The position numbers and the translations under genes were made by a program. Under the pieces are notes generated by a model. It saw nothing but the letters and a program-made list of their open reading frames with translations, had not been told where the DNA came from and searched no databases. This document shows, one piece after another, positions 1-11,930 of a DNA stretch of 64,000 bases. Within the stretch, counting starts at the first letter, position 1; each line of letters begins with the position of its first letter. Source of the stretch: Margaritifera margaritifera (Eukaryota > Mollusca > Bivalvia > Unionida > Margaritiferidae); contig JAQPZY010001664.1 of NCBI GenBank assembly GCA_029931535.1, forward strand, positions 5,858,501 through 5,922,500, written 5' to 3'.

Positions 1-600
1 GCTACATATAAATGAAAAAAAAAAAGAAAATATTCAATGAAGCATGAAAAGTACATGTTTATCACTTCTACCTACATGTACTTTCTGTTTGTGTTGACTT
101 CAAAAGTGAACAAACCCATCAAATTTAATCACTGCATATACAAAAGTGTCTTTGATCACTATGACCTACTCGTGCCAACAGTTAGTAGTACTATCAAAGG
201 ATTTAGCAATATCCTGACTGGATTAGTCAGTGGTCACTTGAACTGCACGCATGTGATACAATACAGTCTAATGTATTGTTTCACTTAAGATTTTCTGACT
301 ACAATATGTTTGAAAACTTTCTTTTGCTTGTTATCATCAATACTTTTACTGCTAACATTCAAAATAAATATTTCCACAAACTGTCTCTTGATGCCCCTCA
401 CCCCCTGGTTGGTCCAATCCTCAGGTTGAGTTAAATGTACAAAGTGTCCAATGTATGTGTACAGGCACACAAAAATCTCTGCATGACTTGAAAATGACAT
501 TAATGGAGCAAGCAGATAAAATGAATTATTTGAAGCATGCATGAATGGCACCGTTTTCTTTTAGGACCAACTAGACACCATAAGAAGTCTTCTGGTGAAA
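1..600. other. No gene recognised; AT-rich intergenic or intronic DNA
   Basis: I see no supported gene here. Short open frames exist on both strands, but they have no splice context and no family resemblance. The stretch runs into the first copy of a dispersed repeat at about 600. Confidence 0.5.
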
Positions 601-1132
601 ACCCCATGTTGATTCTACTTTCTGTTTAGAAGTACCGGTAGCAATACAAAAATTTTCAAGATGGCTGCTGTGGCCACCATATTTGATTTCAGATCAGCAC
701 CCTATTCATTTAGGACCAACAAGACATCATTCGAAGTCTTTTTCTTGATAACCCCATGTCAATATGACCATCTATCCAGGAGGAGTAGTGATAACAATAA
801 TTTCAAGCTGGCCAGCACGATGGCCATACTGGATGTCAGATTGGCACCATTCTCATTTAAAGCCAACTAGAAATCATGAGAAGTTTTTGAGTGAAAACCA
901 CATGTTGATATGACCAATGACCATCCATTTAGGAGATGTAGTGAGAACAAGACAAAATGGCTACTATGGTGGCCATACTGGATTTTCAAGCAGCACCATT
1001 TTCATTTAGGACCAATTAGACCTTGGGAGGAACGTGTATGTAAAGTTTCATGGCAATCCTGCATGCAGTTTAGGAGGAGTAACGATAACAAAACTTGTGC
1101 TAACTGATGTACAATGATGGAAAACAGCCGTA
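600..1132 (+). repeat. Dispersed tandem repeat family, ~130-165-bp units, copy set 1
   Basis: Three diverged units each contain a core resembling AAGATGGCTGC followed by a 'gccatattggatgtcag' phrase, a 'ttcatttaggaccaac' phrase and 'gataacaa'. The last unit ends in 'aacttgtgctaa'. The same family recurs at 5640-5815, 17340-17590 and 18640-19775. Open frames across it are repeat sequence, not genes. The family is not one I can name. Confidence 0.7.
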
Positions 1133-2034
1133 TACCCTCACCAAGAGAGGTGGGGATATGAATACAAGTTTTAGTCTCCTCAAGTCCCAGAAAGCTTCAG
1201 AAGAAGAAAGTCGATCATATTACACAGAAATATAATTTACACTCAACATTCGCCTATAATGAGAGGTAGGGTAGCATTGTTGTTTGTCTTGAACATTTTG
1301 AAACAGTATGTAAAACAGGAGCATTTTATACACAAGATATAAATAAAAATGTTTATTTCACTGAAAATATTGTCTTAGAATCAATTAAAAACACAAGCCA
1401 TGCAGAGATATCTAACTAAATAAACAATAAAATACTTAAAACTAGTGCTTTTCATAAAATAAGTGTATTTCCATTTGAAAATATTTTCCAGAAACAGAAT
1501 TAAAATTGATGGCAAAAGCAGTAATACCAGACAATATAAACAATCATTATCTGCCCAACCTTAGACTGGTTACTAAGGAAAACAAATTGTCATAGCTGAT
1601 TATCTGCAGTTTCTCAGTGAAAGATAACTGTAAATCTTTGACTCTGTGCTTATATTATTGAAAACCTCTAAAACATAATACTTTCACAAATAAAATAAAA
1701 AATGAAATTTTTTTATTTCTTAAATTGTTGTCATTTTATTGTTTACATTATTTGCTTTGGGTACTTTCTGATTGAAACTGGACATACACAGAAAATATTT
1801 CCACTGGGAATAAATCTGCTCATGATTGCAAAACCAGAAATGTGTTCATGGTAGTACATGAATGTCTCACCACCTGAGAAACTGACCTCGACACAAAAAG
1901 TAGCCAATGACAGATGGACAATGGTGACACTATAGGTCTCTATCACAAACATGGTTAAGCATACAAATTTAAACAAATCATTTTAATTTAATGATCAAGG
2001 ACCTTACAAAATTTAATTAGTCTGTTTTTATCCC
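1133..2034. other. AT-rich non-coding stretch
   Basis: I see no gene. A short piece near 1900-1930 contains 'cagatggacaatgg', a phrase similar to one at 4850-4870, and is probably a fragment of another dispersed repeat. Confidence 0.4.
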
Positions 2035-2180
2035 CATACTATAACGGGGGTACATTGTGATATCCTATATCTCTCCATATGCCCATTACCACATCCCCAT
2101 AACCACTGAGTGAAATTTTACCAAACTTTGCAGTTATGTTCCCCTTGGAGTAACAAGCTGCAAAAGGGGTTGGGGTGTCA
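2035..2180. repeat. Probable dispersed repeat fragment
   Basis: A block of higher complexity, 'tccccatactataacgggg' onward, with a composition different from its AT-rich surroundings. It looks like a repeat fragment, but no second copy is evident in this window, so the call is weak. Confidence 0.25.
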
Positions 2181-2240
2181 AAGATAAGATATACAAAATT
2201 GCAATTACTAAGACATTTTCAAATATTTTCCAATTAAACT

Positions 2241-2263
2241 ATATATATATATATATATATATA
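2241..2263. repeat. (AT)n microsatellite
   Basis: Perfect AT dinucleotide run of about 23 bp. Confidence 0.95.
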
Positions 2264-2754
2264 ATGGATTTTGCATTATTACCCCTAGGTCACTGTCTGG
2301 GAGTGGAGGTAAGTACCTGGACCTGGGGAGGGTTGGTGTGTGGGTGGTGAGGAATGGACTGGAACATGCAATAAAATGTGTGGCTGTTCTGCTTTTCTTC
2401 TTTGTAATATTGTTCATAAGCTGGCATAGGACAAGCAGACATAAAAACAAGTATCCATGGGAAAAACATTATACCCGTATAATCAAACTAGGTGTAAAAT
2501 AGCAACTTATTCTGCAAATAAAATGTATTTTCAAATATTCCTTCAAATACTCATTCTTTTCAGCATGATTTCTTGTTCCATTTGAGGATGCGTGTTTTTT
2601 TTCCTACAGTAAGTTGTTTTTAAATAACCAATACCAAACTTCCATTTGCCACTAGAGCACATATGTTAACACATAATTTTCATACATGGTCCATAAAATT
2701 CAAATGTCAGCACATCAAAAAGGATTTTCAACCCACATCTTTACATATATTTGA

Positions 2755-2935
2755 GGGAGTCACAGTAGCTCAATTGGTAGGGCTCTGACATGTAATCCAC
2801 AGGTCATGGATTCGATACCTGCCCAGTGTCAGCTGCTTCAGTGTGTCATTGGGAAAAACACATAGCTCCCATTACCTCAGCACGATATAGCCAATTATGC
2901 TAAAAATGCCATTAAAACTAACAAAAACAAGATAA
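2755..2935 (+). mobile_element. tRNA-derived SINE
   Basis: An RNA polymerase III type-2 promoter is readable: A box TAGCTCAATTGG at 2766-2777 and B box GATTCGATACC at 2809-2819, about 32 bases apart as in tRNA genes. It is followed by a non-tRNA body ('gtgtgtcattgggaaaaaca') and an A-rich tail near 2920-2940. The head does not fold cleanly as a functional tRNA (no matching acceptor stem), so it is a SINE rather than a tRNA gene. The family is not assigned. Confidence 0.75.
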
Positions 2936-3195
2936 AAAACATACATATACAAAATTTTGCATCATGTGTTAGCAAACTTCTAAACTCTGCAGTTTATATA
3001 TGATGCCATATTTATCCAACTCTAATAATCTTTGTGTAATTATGTTGATGAGCTGCGCTGGATGAGTCAAATGAAGTTTCAGAAGTAAATCTATTTACTC
3101 CTTTTTTTTAAAACATTAGTCCTTAAAGAATAGCATGCATCTAAAATCTTAATGCACTTTCAACTCAGTATTATTTATGTAAGTCACAGGCTCAC

Positions 3196-3433
3196 CTGAG
3201 TATACTCCTTGGGCTCATAGAGAGTTCCCCTGCTGAATGGTTGCTTTGAGGACCAAGTCCTCCACTTGCGACCCTTTCTGGGGACCCTACTGCTCCTGCT
3301 ACAGAAGCTGGGGTCTTTGGGATACTGATGCTCTGGCTTGTCCTTGTGGGATGTCCTGACTTTTGGTCACCCTTTTCCTCAGCAGTACATGTATGGCTTG
3401 TGGTGGGACTCTCTTTCTCAGCCATTGTTAAAT
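3196..3433 (-). CDS. Probable N-terminal coding exon, Ser/Thr/Pro-rich protein of unknown function
   Basis: On the minus strand, an acceptor-like 'gatttgcag' precedes 8 nt and then ATG at 3425-3423 in a good context (AACAATGG). The frame runs 76 codons and 2 nt to a donor, CTCAG|GTGAGC, at 3195, so the exit phase is 2. The peptide is hydrophilic and rich in Ser, Thr and Pro. It has no signal peptide or membrane segment, and 'SPRS'-type sites suggest a disordered, phosphorylatable N-terminus. I do not recognise the family. Its next exon would lie at lower coordinates and is not seen, so it probably lies outside the window. Splice signals plus a GC-richer open frame in AT-rich surroundings support a real exon. 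Confidence 0.5.
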
Positions 3434-4489
3434 CTGCAAATCAGATAATTGCAAATTAAAATGTCAATGCAGAACACTGTACATTTAATTTTAAGCATTT
3501 TTTTTATACAAAGCTGTCAGTGTATTTCTTCAACCATAAACATGGTCAACATTTTTTATTGTGCATTCAATCCATTTAAACAATGGAACTGGGACAAGTT
3601 CTGGATGTTCTGCATGTTTAAAAAAATATCACTTGGTCATGACCAGAACACTAATGAAGTAGAGCCTTATAATCAAGTGCACCCTGAATTAGTTTGCTCA
3701 ATGTGCCATTTGACACAATCTCAAAAAAGAAACATCTTGATGATCATGGATCATAACTTATGTATCATACGGTGTTCACAAAATACTCGTTTAAAATGTT
3801 TATAAAGACAATTAGTTCCAAGGCATGGAGCAAAATACCCAATTCATTAAAATCTCATCCAATGTATTAATAAAAATAAGAAGAAGCAGAAGAACAAAAA
3901 CAATAAATACAATCAATAATAATAATAATAATAATAATATTAATAATAATAATAATTCCTCCAAAATTAACATACCCATCAAGTTTTATGACTGTACATA
4001 TAAAAGTTAGAGAAAGTGAACTGAATTAAAAACCAACATAATTGCTAGAGCATGAAAAGTAGGTCACTGTGACCTTAATTTCCAGTAAATAGCAGTACCT
4101 TCCACAATGAACATACCCAACAAATAAGACTGTACATACAACAGTATTAGAATAACTGAGCTAAATGCATAAACTTAATGCTGATGTCTATGAGAACAGC
4201 AACAAAGACAATGCAGGCCTATAGAATTTAATATAAATGTCTTCTTTGTAGCCAGAAGGACAAGTAGATTGAGAAATTTACTAGTCTGGCTGAATCTTCA
4301 CTAGTCCTTCCCACAAATGCTGACTGGCAACAACTTAAACTTTACTAGCCCTCGGACTTTTGAAATTATGAAAACTACTAGTCCAACACGAAATTTACTA
4401 GCATCTGGCTAGTGGACTACCGCTAATTTTGAGCCCTGCAATGCCTTTGGAAAAGTGATACCTATGTCTTGCCTATGCTTTACTGGCAA
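3434..4489. other. Intergenic DNA with an (AAT)n microsatellite and a dispersed repeat
   Basis: No gene is seen. An (AAT)n tract lies at 3915-3956. At 4050-4080, 'agcatgaaaagtaggtcactgtgacctta' contains the near-palindrome AGGTCACTGTGACCT. This marks a dispersed family also seen at 11540-11930. Asn-rich frames here are translations of the triplet repeat. Confidence 0.6.
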
Positions 4490-4534
4490 AACAACAACAA
4501 CAACAACAACAACAATAATAATAATAATAATAAT
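4490..4534. repeat. (ACA)n/(ATA)n compound microsatellite
   Basis: A run of ACA triplets followed directly by ATA triplets. It translates as poly-Asn, but nothing else indicates a gene. Confidence 0.9.
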
Positions 4535-4914
4535 ATGAGTAAAAATAATAAGATTAAGAACAACTTAAATGACACCAAGAGTACCAACAATGAGAAAAAT
4601 GACAATACCACCACCAGAGAATTCCTTTCCATCTATCTGAAAACTCCACCAACAAGTATAATAAACTCCAACTAATTAAACAGTTGTTAGATTTAAATAT
4701 CTTCATGACCCTTAAGTGACAGAACAATCAAGATTACACAGTCAGAGACTTAGGAATTCAGAGTAAACAATCATAATATTGCACTCAAAATGTGTTTATA
4801 CCCCACCACAGAGCCAGAAAATTGATCTATACACAAAACTATACTGGACAGACAGATGGACAAGGGTAACACTACATGTACATCAGTAATGAAGCATGAC
4901 AATCACCTGTTTTA

Positions 4915-4915
4915 A

Positions 4916-4991
<76 letters not shown>

Positions 4992-5006
4992 TGAATGAGT
5001 GAATGA
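4915..5006. repeat. (GT)n microsatellite with GTGA tail
   Basis: A long GT run with one AT interruption, grading into 'gtgagtgaatgagtgaatga' at its right end. Confidence 0.95.
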
Positions 5007-5386
5007 GAGACTGACTGTAATGGGATATTAGTACATACATGTACACTGTTAGCAGCAATAATAAACAGCTGTAACAAGCTAATTATAGTCATTATACATG
5101 TATCTGCCAAAACTGCATGATGCCTGCACCTGTATCACTCATCGTGATATGTATATGCATAACTAGGTAAAGGTGCAACAGTGGTGATAAAGGACCTAAA
5201 TTGTTTGGACATACATGTACTGTTATCAGCAAGAAAAGTCAAATATGTGAAACATCAGCATGATCAGTGTCCTAATTAAAACCCACCACAGAGTGAAATC
5301 TGCAGCTATTATCAAATATATGATAGTTATTTTGGTCAAACAATCCTATATTTTAATATAAAAACCATTCCTTTCAAAAGCCTATT

Positions 5387-5576
5387 CCACCTGGTCAAAA
5401 TAAAAAAGCCAAACAACTATATCTCAACTGGTTAAAATCAACTAGCCTGAAACTATGCCTCCTTGTCAAAATCAACTAGCCAAAAAAAAATATATGCCAC
5501 CTGGTAAAAATCAACCAGCCAAATAACTATATGTGACCTGGTCAAAATCAATGATCCAAAAACTATACCACTTGAC
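5387..5576. repeat. Tandem repeat, ~36-38-bp unit, about five diverged copies
   Basis: Units carry 'acctggtcaaaatcaactag' followed by 'ccaaaaactatat', with substitutions and short indels between copies. Confidence 0.75.
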
Positions 5577-5639
5577 TTTTTATGAGGTTCATACACAGAG
5601 GCTGTATGTCAAGGTGAATATCATTTTTCATGGAGTTGA

Positions 5640-5815
5640 TAAAATATCATTTTAATTTAGGACAACTCGACCATGGGATGAATGTATGTGTAAAGTTTCA
5701 TGGCAATCCTCCAAGTAGTTTGGGAGGAGTAGAGATAACAAACTTGTGCTAATGGAAGGATGGATCACAGACCATCCCATAAGCTCTTTTGGTCTATGAT
5801 CAGTAGAGCTAAAAA
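5640..5815 (+). repeat. 3' end of the ~130-165-bp repeat family
   Basis: Contains the family's terminal part: 'taaagtttcatggcaatcct', then 'aacttgtgctaatgga', then 'accatcccataagctctttt' and an end at 'agagctaaa'. The same ordered phrases close the large array at 19775, so this is a defined element end rather than random similarity. Confidence 0.7.
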
Positions 5816-5907
5816 CAAATTACTGTATCATCTTTAGTTCTTCATCTCCTCTAATCAGTCACATACTCTAATTCTGTATACCATACAACTTTTCACACCC
5901 ACTTTTT

Positions 5908-6040
5908 CCCATACTATTTTTTCATAGGCCTTAATTTTTCACATACTACTTTTTCATAGGCCTTAATTTTTCACATACTATTTTTTCACAGGCCTCAATT
6001 TTTCACATACTACTTTTTCATAGCCCTTAATTTTTCACTC
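5908..6040. repeat. 32-bp tandem repeat, about four copies
   Basis: Unit 'cacatactactttttcata' plus 'ggccttaattttt', with few differences between copies. Confidence 0.85.
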
Positions 6041-8147
6041 ACTCTAATTTTTCAAACACCATCAATGCATAAAAATTACAATTATTTTTTTTCTTTTAAT
6101 TTTTGGTACAGAGAACTTTGTTCTTATCACAATATCACAAATTTTAGGTATTTAAGAAACGATAATAAATTTTTAGCACCTGACATTATTTGTACACCTG
6201 AAAATATATTATAAGTGAAGGGCCAATTGCTGACAATACAGAGCCCTGTAGTGACAGAAGTATTTCCTTTATGGAGAGGTGTTCCCTATACAGAGTCTAA
6301 AATAAAATCAAATTAAAACAAAATTGACAAAAATTGTTGTTCATCAGTAGGCACCCTTTATATAGCAAAGACAAGTTTCGCTTTAATTCAATCTTTGAAC
6401 AGAAAGTCTTGATTGTAAATATTTAAACTTGTGCTTTTCATTGTACAAGTGTCACTTATAAGAAGTCACAGATCTTAGGGATTTAAACCATCATTTTAAA
6501 ATAATTTGGTAAATAACTATAAGGGGTTTTTGTACATTGCAATATATATTTTGTCACAATATTGACAATTGTGAACCATATCCTACAGGTTTTGCCAATA
6601 ATGTATTAGACCACATTGGAAAAATTTTAACACATCAGTTAAGTGTGTAACAGGTTGGAAAAGGAAAAATAATGCATAGGAAAAGACATTTTATGTAGCA
6701 TCTGGTGGGACAAAACACTGGTAGTCAAAGACTGTCACTGAAAGCTACAAAGACTGCCACAATTAAGTTTAGGTAAGTAGCACACAAAACCCTTAAATGA
6801 CCGTTTAAGTTTTGTTACTTTTGCTATATACACCAACTTATTCACAATTTCTGCCAACATTCAAAAACAGGTGGTATGTTCTGATGAAACAATTCCTGTA
6901 CTGGCACATAACAGTTTGACATTTTTATTAAAAAGAATTGTTTTTAAAGGGTTGATTCCAGTACGAGTGTGAAAAGATGATACATGTGGTAACACTAAAG
7001 TTGTCATCCTCTTATAAGGTAACCATTCTGCACTAAAAAGCTTGTCTTATAAAAGGGGTGGCCTCTCTTAAAGGGGACAAAATGGTAATAATATTCTACT
7101 GTGGGGACCAATGTACAAGTACACAAACTTTTCTACTGAAATAGGTAACGCAGGTGGAAAATAAACATATGTAATATAAGGAAGGGGAGTCAAGCCATAG
7201 CTACTTATAAATATGTTTTAAGTGTATATTTTAGGGTAATATTGGAAAATATAATTTTTCCTTTTTCTCATTAGATATACATGTAAATATATCAACTAAA
7301 GAGTGCCTTGATGTACATGTATTTGAATTCCTAAATTGTATTGCTGAGGATTCTTTCTCTCTCTAATGATAATGTGATGATAAAGTATACTTTTATTTCC
7401 ATGAATTTGCCAAGCCTTAATTTGTGTCCCTGTCACTGTTCCTTTCTATCCTTGAGTCTTTTAACTTCAAGTCACAATACAACCAGGAAGTTTAGTTTTA
7501 TGACTTTATGTGATCATCCTTATAAAATTCCAAACATGATCAATTAACAAGAGAGAAAAGGACATGCGAAGTACCGGTACCTATGAATATGGATTCTTGT
7601 ATCAATCAATTCTTTCTTTAACTTAAGCTTTTCTCATTCTGAAATCCAAAACATACAACTCTGTTAACCCCAACAGTGAACTTTCTAGAATCAACACACA
7701 GTATGTACATATCATACTGGTCACAGAGGATTGCAATTGTTACTGTGTGAAGTAAACCTGTCAGAAAGTTCTTGTCCTTTAGATAAAAACGGCAAGACAG
7801 CAATGGAGGGCACTAAAAAAATAATATTGGCATTGAGTTACTATTGCTTTATGGATAGGGTTTCTTGATGGATAGATATTCTTCTTGGTGAAGATTTTAG
7901 ACCTTCCCACAAAGAAGAAATTAATTCTGAGAAACATTCTATTCAAATCCTTTTGTTGCTACCAAAACAACATGGTTGTAGTTCTCTTAATGCAAAAATA
8001 TATTGGAATTTCCAGAACCAGATATAGAATCAAATTATTTAAAAAAGTACTTTTGTTGCTAACCAGATTTAGGAGAGCAATGTATTCAGTTTTAAGATCT
8101 ATTTTCTCCACAAAGAACACAAAAGAACAGGCACTAGTAAATTCCAG
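6041..8147. other. No gene recognised
   Basis: AT-rich single-copy-looking DNA. Short frames have neither splice context nor recognisable sequence. On the minus strand this would be the 3' flank of the exon ending at 8148. A TTTATT (AATAAA on the minus strand) at about 7392 is a possible but distant polyadenylation signal. Confidence 0.4.
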
Positions 8148-8425
8148 TCAATGGTATTCTGCTGAAGCCATCATTGCTAAAGATGCAATTGTCTGTGCAT
8201 GGACATCCTGGATCTCCATAGTGTCAACCACAATGAGATCTTCATGGGGACTAAAACTCCAGAATAAGTTTTGAAGCATTTCTACACGATTCTGTAGTTT
8301 GTTCAGTTCTTCAGGCAGACTGCTCTCAGATCTGTCTCCAAGAAAGCTTGGTACTTTTCTGCTTGGATGTGAAATCTTCTTTGTGTCCTTGATGTTTTTG
8401 CCAGTGCAGACACTGCTGTCATTTT
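8148..8425 (-). CDS. Probable terminal coding exon of an unrecognised gene
   Basis: On the minus strand an acceptor (GTGGATAG) precedes the exon at 8425. The exon begins with the last two bases of a codon and stays open for about 91 codons to a stop at 8150-8148. The N-terminal third is basic and Ser-rich. The C-terminal half reads like a folded, partly helical domain, including LPEELNKLQNRVEMLQNLFW and then VVDTMEIQDVHAQTIASLA. No good donor precedes the stop, so this looks like the last exon. Entry phase 1 matches the exit phase of the exon at 12690-12802. I do not recognise the protein. The complex, non-repetitive peptide is the main argument for coding. Confidence 0.5.
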
Positions 8426-9592
8426 CTATCCACATATAAGATATTGGAACATTATAAAATTTGTACCATGAATAGCAATTCCTCCAATTATACTGGCTAT
8501 GACACAGTTATAAGGTCTTTTGTTTACTGATATTATTATTAAATTTCATCAATATAATGTATGATTCAGTTGATTCAGATGGCAATACTCTCTGACTTAA
8601 GTGCAGCGTGCCTTTTTGAAACAATTAATAAATTGATCTTTCCTCTCCCTTACATACCTAATGTTTCTTTTCCGTCCGCATTACTTTTATCAAATGAACA
8701 TATTTCCTTATCAAAAGACACACATGCAAAAAAGTTAATGTACAACTATTGCAACTATCATTTTTTTACTTTCTTTAACTGTAATCAGTCCAGCAACTGT
8801 TTCTTCTGTGAAAACATCACAACTATTATGTGCTAGTACAGTGAGTTTTGACTACTATGCCACCTGTTCACGAATGTTTGAGAAAACCATAAATAGGTCA
8901 ATACATGTACACATGATGAAAGTATATATGACAAAAGTGACAAAAAGTACATTTATTAAAGGGTTCTGTGTGCTACTTAAAAAAACTTATATATGTTTTT
9001 TTTTTTGTAGTTTTCAAAGAAAACTGTTCACCGCCAATGCATTTTCCCACCCGATGCAAGGTAAAATTTCTTTTCTGATGTGTTATTCTTCCTTTTTTGA
9101 CGCATTACTCTTTCTTTTCCAATGTGTTATTCTTCCTTTTCTAATGCATTATGCACTTCCATGCATTACTGTTTATATGCAACATAGACTGATAGGAGAG
9201 AATGAGAGAAGGACAAGGAGAATGGAAAAAACAGAAAGAGAGAATGTACATGTTATGTTGGGATTTGCACAAAACGAAGAAATCCCAGTTGAGGTGTTAC
9301 ATTTTGTGTAGCCTGGCAGAATACAAATAATGTACAGAAACTCTGAGACCCACTAGATTCCCTTTTCTAGGTGCCAACCCAAAAACAATTATTTTTCTCA
9401 CCTGTTTGTATTCCTTAAAAATAATAAAAAATCAAACAAAGTTTCAAGTTCGTAATACACAAGCATCAGTGAGCACATAAAAATAAATAAAATATCACAT
9501 CATATTAAATAATTCATCTTTGAAAAAGATGTATACCAGGTAAGTAGAGAAAAGCGGGAGGTATTTATATTACTTAGACCTGTTTGAGTGTC
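8426..9592. other. No gene; small tandem repeat at ~9065-9165
   Basis: AT-rich DNA. At 9065-9165 a loosely repeated phrase, 'gttattcttccttttctaatg', occurs about three times and generates a long but low-complexity frame on the plus strand. I take that frame as non-coding. This stretch would be intron if the exons at 12690 and 8148 belong together. Confidence 0.45.
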
Positions 9593-10680
9593 TTAAGATT
9601 TCATCCATTTAAGACACTGATTATGAAAAGATGAAATGCTAGGAGCCTGTCTTATGTCACTGGGAATAATGTTCCATACCAGTGGATCAGTATAATGAAA
9701 GCTATTTTTAAACAACTCCTTCTTTGGCTTTGGTATAATGTAATTTTTACTTCTAACAGACCTTAAATTTAGACAAACATCCGCATCTCTTTGGTGAAAG
9801 ATATTGCATAGGTAGACAGGAATGGCTTTTGTGGACACTTTATACAAAAATGTATAAGGAATGTTCTTTCATATATTGGTAAATTTTTTATATTTGACCA
9901 TTGAGAAGGTCTCTGTTTTTATCACCTAGAATGTATAATTCCTTTTCTTCATTTGAAATTGTATCTATGTGTATCTGAAGGTCGAAGTATTCACACCAAT
10001 CAGTATTTGATGACAGGAGTCTGTGCACAAAACCAATTATGTATGGTTTATCTGGAGTAATCTGTAGCCAAATGGATTCTATTTCCACCATTTCTAGGTC
10101 TTCCCTTCTTTTAGCAACAGTACCAGTTTTAACATACATATGGAGTCCACCTCCTCCTGCTTTCCTATCCCTTTGAAAAGGTTTGTCATAGCCATTGATA
10201 TACAAGAAATTTTCACCCTGATTCTCTGTCAACGTTGTTTCTGAGTCCAAATAAATGTACATCATTATTTGGTGAGGTTAACAATGACTTTACTTGATTC
10301 ATCTTTCCTCGAATACCCTGAATATTTAAATGACCTATGTGTGAACCCTTGCCAGAAACTCCTGAATTCATGAGATTTACATCACAGTTATTATTAGAGG
10401 CACTCAAGGAGACATTAACAATATTATAACCACATTCACAATGATCATTGTTACAATTATAATTACAGCCACTTTATAAAACATTAGTTTTTCTTTCATT
10501 TCATTGAATTCTGTATTTCATTTCATCAGTTTATTTCAGAGTCCTTGTATATTAATATGGCCTATATGAAATCCTTTTCCTCTCAAACCTGTACTGACTG
10601 AAGAATTAGCATTTAAATCACTCTGATCCTTACTTTGTCCTTGCACTATGTTACCAGCCATGTGTGACCTCATGGGGCTC
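9593..10680 (-). mobile_element. Internally deleted non-LTR retrotransposon (endonuclease start joined to RT tail)
   Basis: Reading the minus strand from 10407, the frames contain the start of an apurinic-type (EEP) endonuclease: HIGHLNIQGIRGK, then GGGGLHMYVK, an IGFV strand, and ILGDKNRDLL where functional enzymes usually have GDFN. After only about 40 bp, the frame at 9847-9593 is the C-terminal tail typical of jockey/CR1-like reverse transcriptases (FKNSFHYTDPLVWNIIPSDI). The rest of the endonuclease and the whole RT core are missing. A second, more diverged copy of the endonuclease start (FHIGHINIQG) lies at about 10540-10600, so the 5' part is duplicated. Frames are split, so the element is dead. 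Confidence 0.8.
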
Positions 10681-11539
10681 AAAGGAGTCGCAAGGGAAAA
10701 CTTGATACATTAAGCAGGCACAGTATCTAGGAAAACTTAACATAGTAATAAATGTTCAGGATAAATTAAAGATGTCTCTTTTTCTCTTGTTGAGTTATCA
10801 ATCAAATTTTCACCTATTCATCAGCTCCTAGTTCTAATTTTTGTGAACAGTAATTTTTTTATTATCTGCTCATTGTTTAAATATGTTACAGTTGATAATA
10901 GTGAAAGGTAAATTGTGTATATTTTAACAATGAAATTATAACCTTCACCTGTGGGTAACTACAATGTATATAAATGTATTAATGCTAGATAAATGTTAAT
11001 GGCTACCAATATAAATAATGAATACATCTGACAGTGTTTTGGTTTTCATTAAAAGTGAGAAAACAAAATCAGCACAAAAACTTTAAATCGCCCAAAAATT
11101 CAAAACCAGAATGTAATCAACGATTACATACCATAGCTCACCTCTATGAAGCTTTTGGAGTCTCCATTGTAACCATTAATTGTCATGTGGCAAATATATT
11201 CAGTCTTAAGTGATACTGACAACAAAATACTGGCCCCTGTGAAAGGGCATATAAGATACATGTATAAACAGTCAAAAAGAGGATTCTTTTCTATGATATC
11301 AAAGTGGAAATACTATAATGAGTAGATAAAAAACATTAATTTTGTTTTTCTTTTTGTTAAATCATTGTTCTTAAAAAATATGCCTCAGAAGCTAATGAGT
11401 AACCTTGAAGTGACAGTATGACCACTATTACATGTAGAAGCATAGCTCATGCATCAGTAATTATCTTGATTGGCCACTACAGCAGAGGCTTCACATGAAA
11501 TGCATATAGACAAATGCTTAACCTATATAAGTAAAGCTT
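10681..11539. other. No gene recognised
   Basis: AT-rich DNA without convincing open frames, splice-bounded exons or repeats. Confidence 0.4.
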
Positions 11540-11930
11540 AAAATGTAGGTCACAGTGACCTTTTATGTTGTAAGGGTTTAGTACAAACAGTGATGTATCC
11601 AATTGCCAAGTTTAATGAGTTGAACATACTGTAAACAACAACCAATATATTTTAACAAAGTCACTGAAGCATGAAATATAGGTCACAGAGACCTCTTTTC
11701 ACAATTAGGGTGTAATACTTATCAAGTTGCATCCCCTCAGGAAGTTTCATGATTCATAGATTGAAAAAATAAACTTAAAAATAAAAAATGTGAACAATGT
11801 TGGGTCACAGTAACCTACTTTTGTGATGAAGATGTAGTACTTATCAAGATGCATCCCCTCACCAAGTTTCATGATTCCAGGTATAATAGTAGGTATACAA
11901 GGTGCAAAACATCTGACCTAAATGCAAACA
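11540..11930. repeat. Dispersed repeat with 'aggtcacagtgacc' cores, three degenerate copies
   Basis: Three imperfect units carry 'tgtaggtcacagtgacc' or a variant. Two of them also carry 'acttatcaagttgcatcccctca' (in parts) and 'gtttcatgattc'. Copies sit near 11545, 11665 and 11800. A related phrase occurs at 4050-4080 and looser ones near 15640-16110. The core is a near-perfect inverted repeat. Confidence 0.65.

Noticed and set aside
285..551. Minus-strand 88-codon frame with GHFVHLTQPEDWTNQGV
   Set aside because: Somewhat protein-like, but no splice sites, family or repeat support could be found.
2759..2823. tRNA gene
   Set aside because: Pol III boxes are present but arms do not pair, and a SINE body follows.
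4915..5006. Open frame rich in His-Thr repeats on the minus strand
   Set aside because: It is the translation of a GT/CA microsatellite; the same applies to similar frames at 51018-51239 and 55677-55907.
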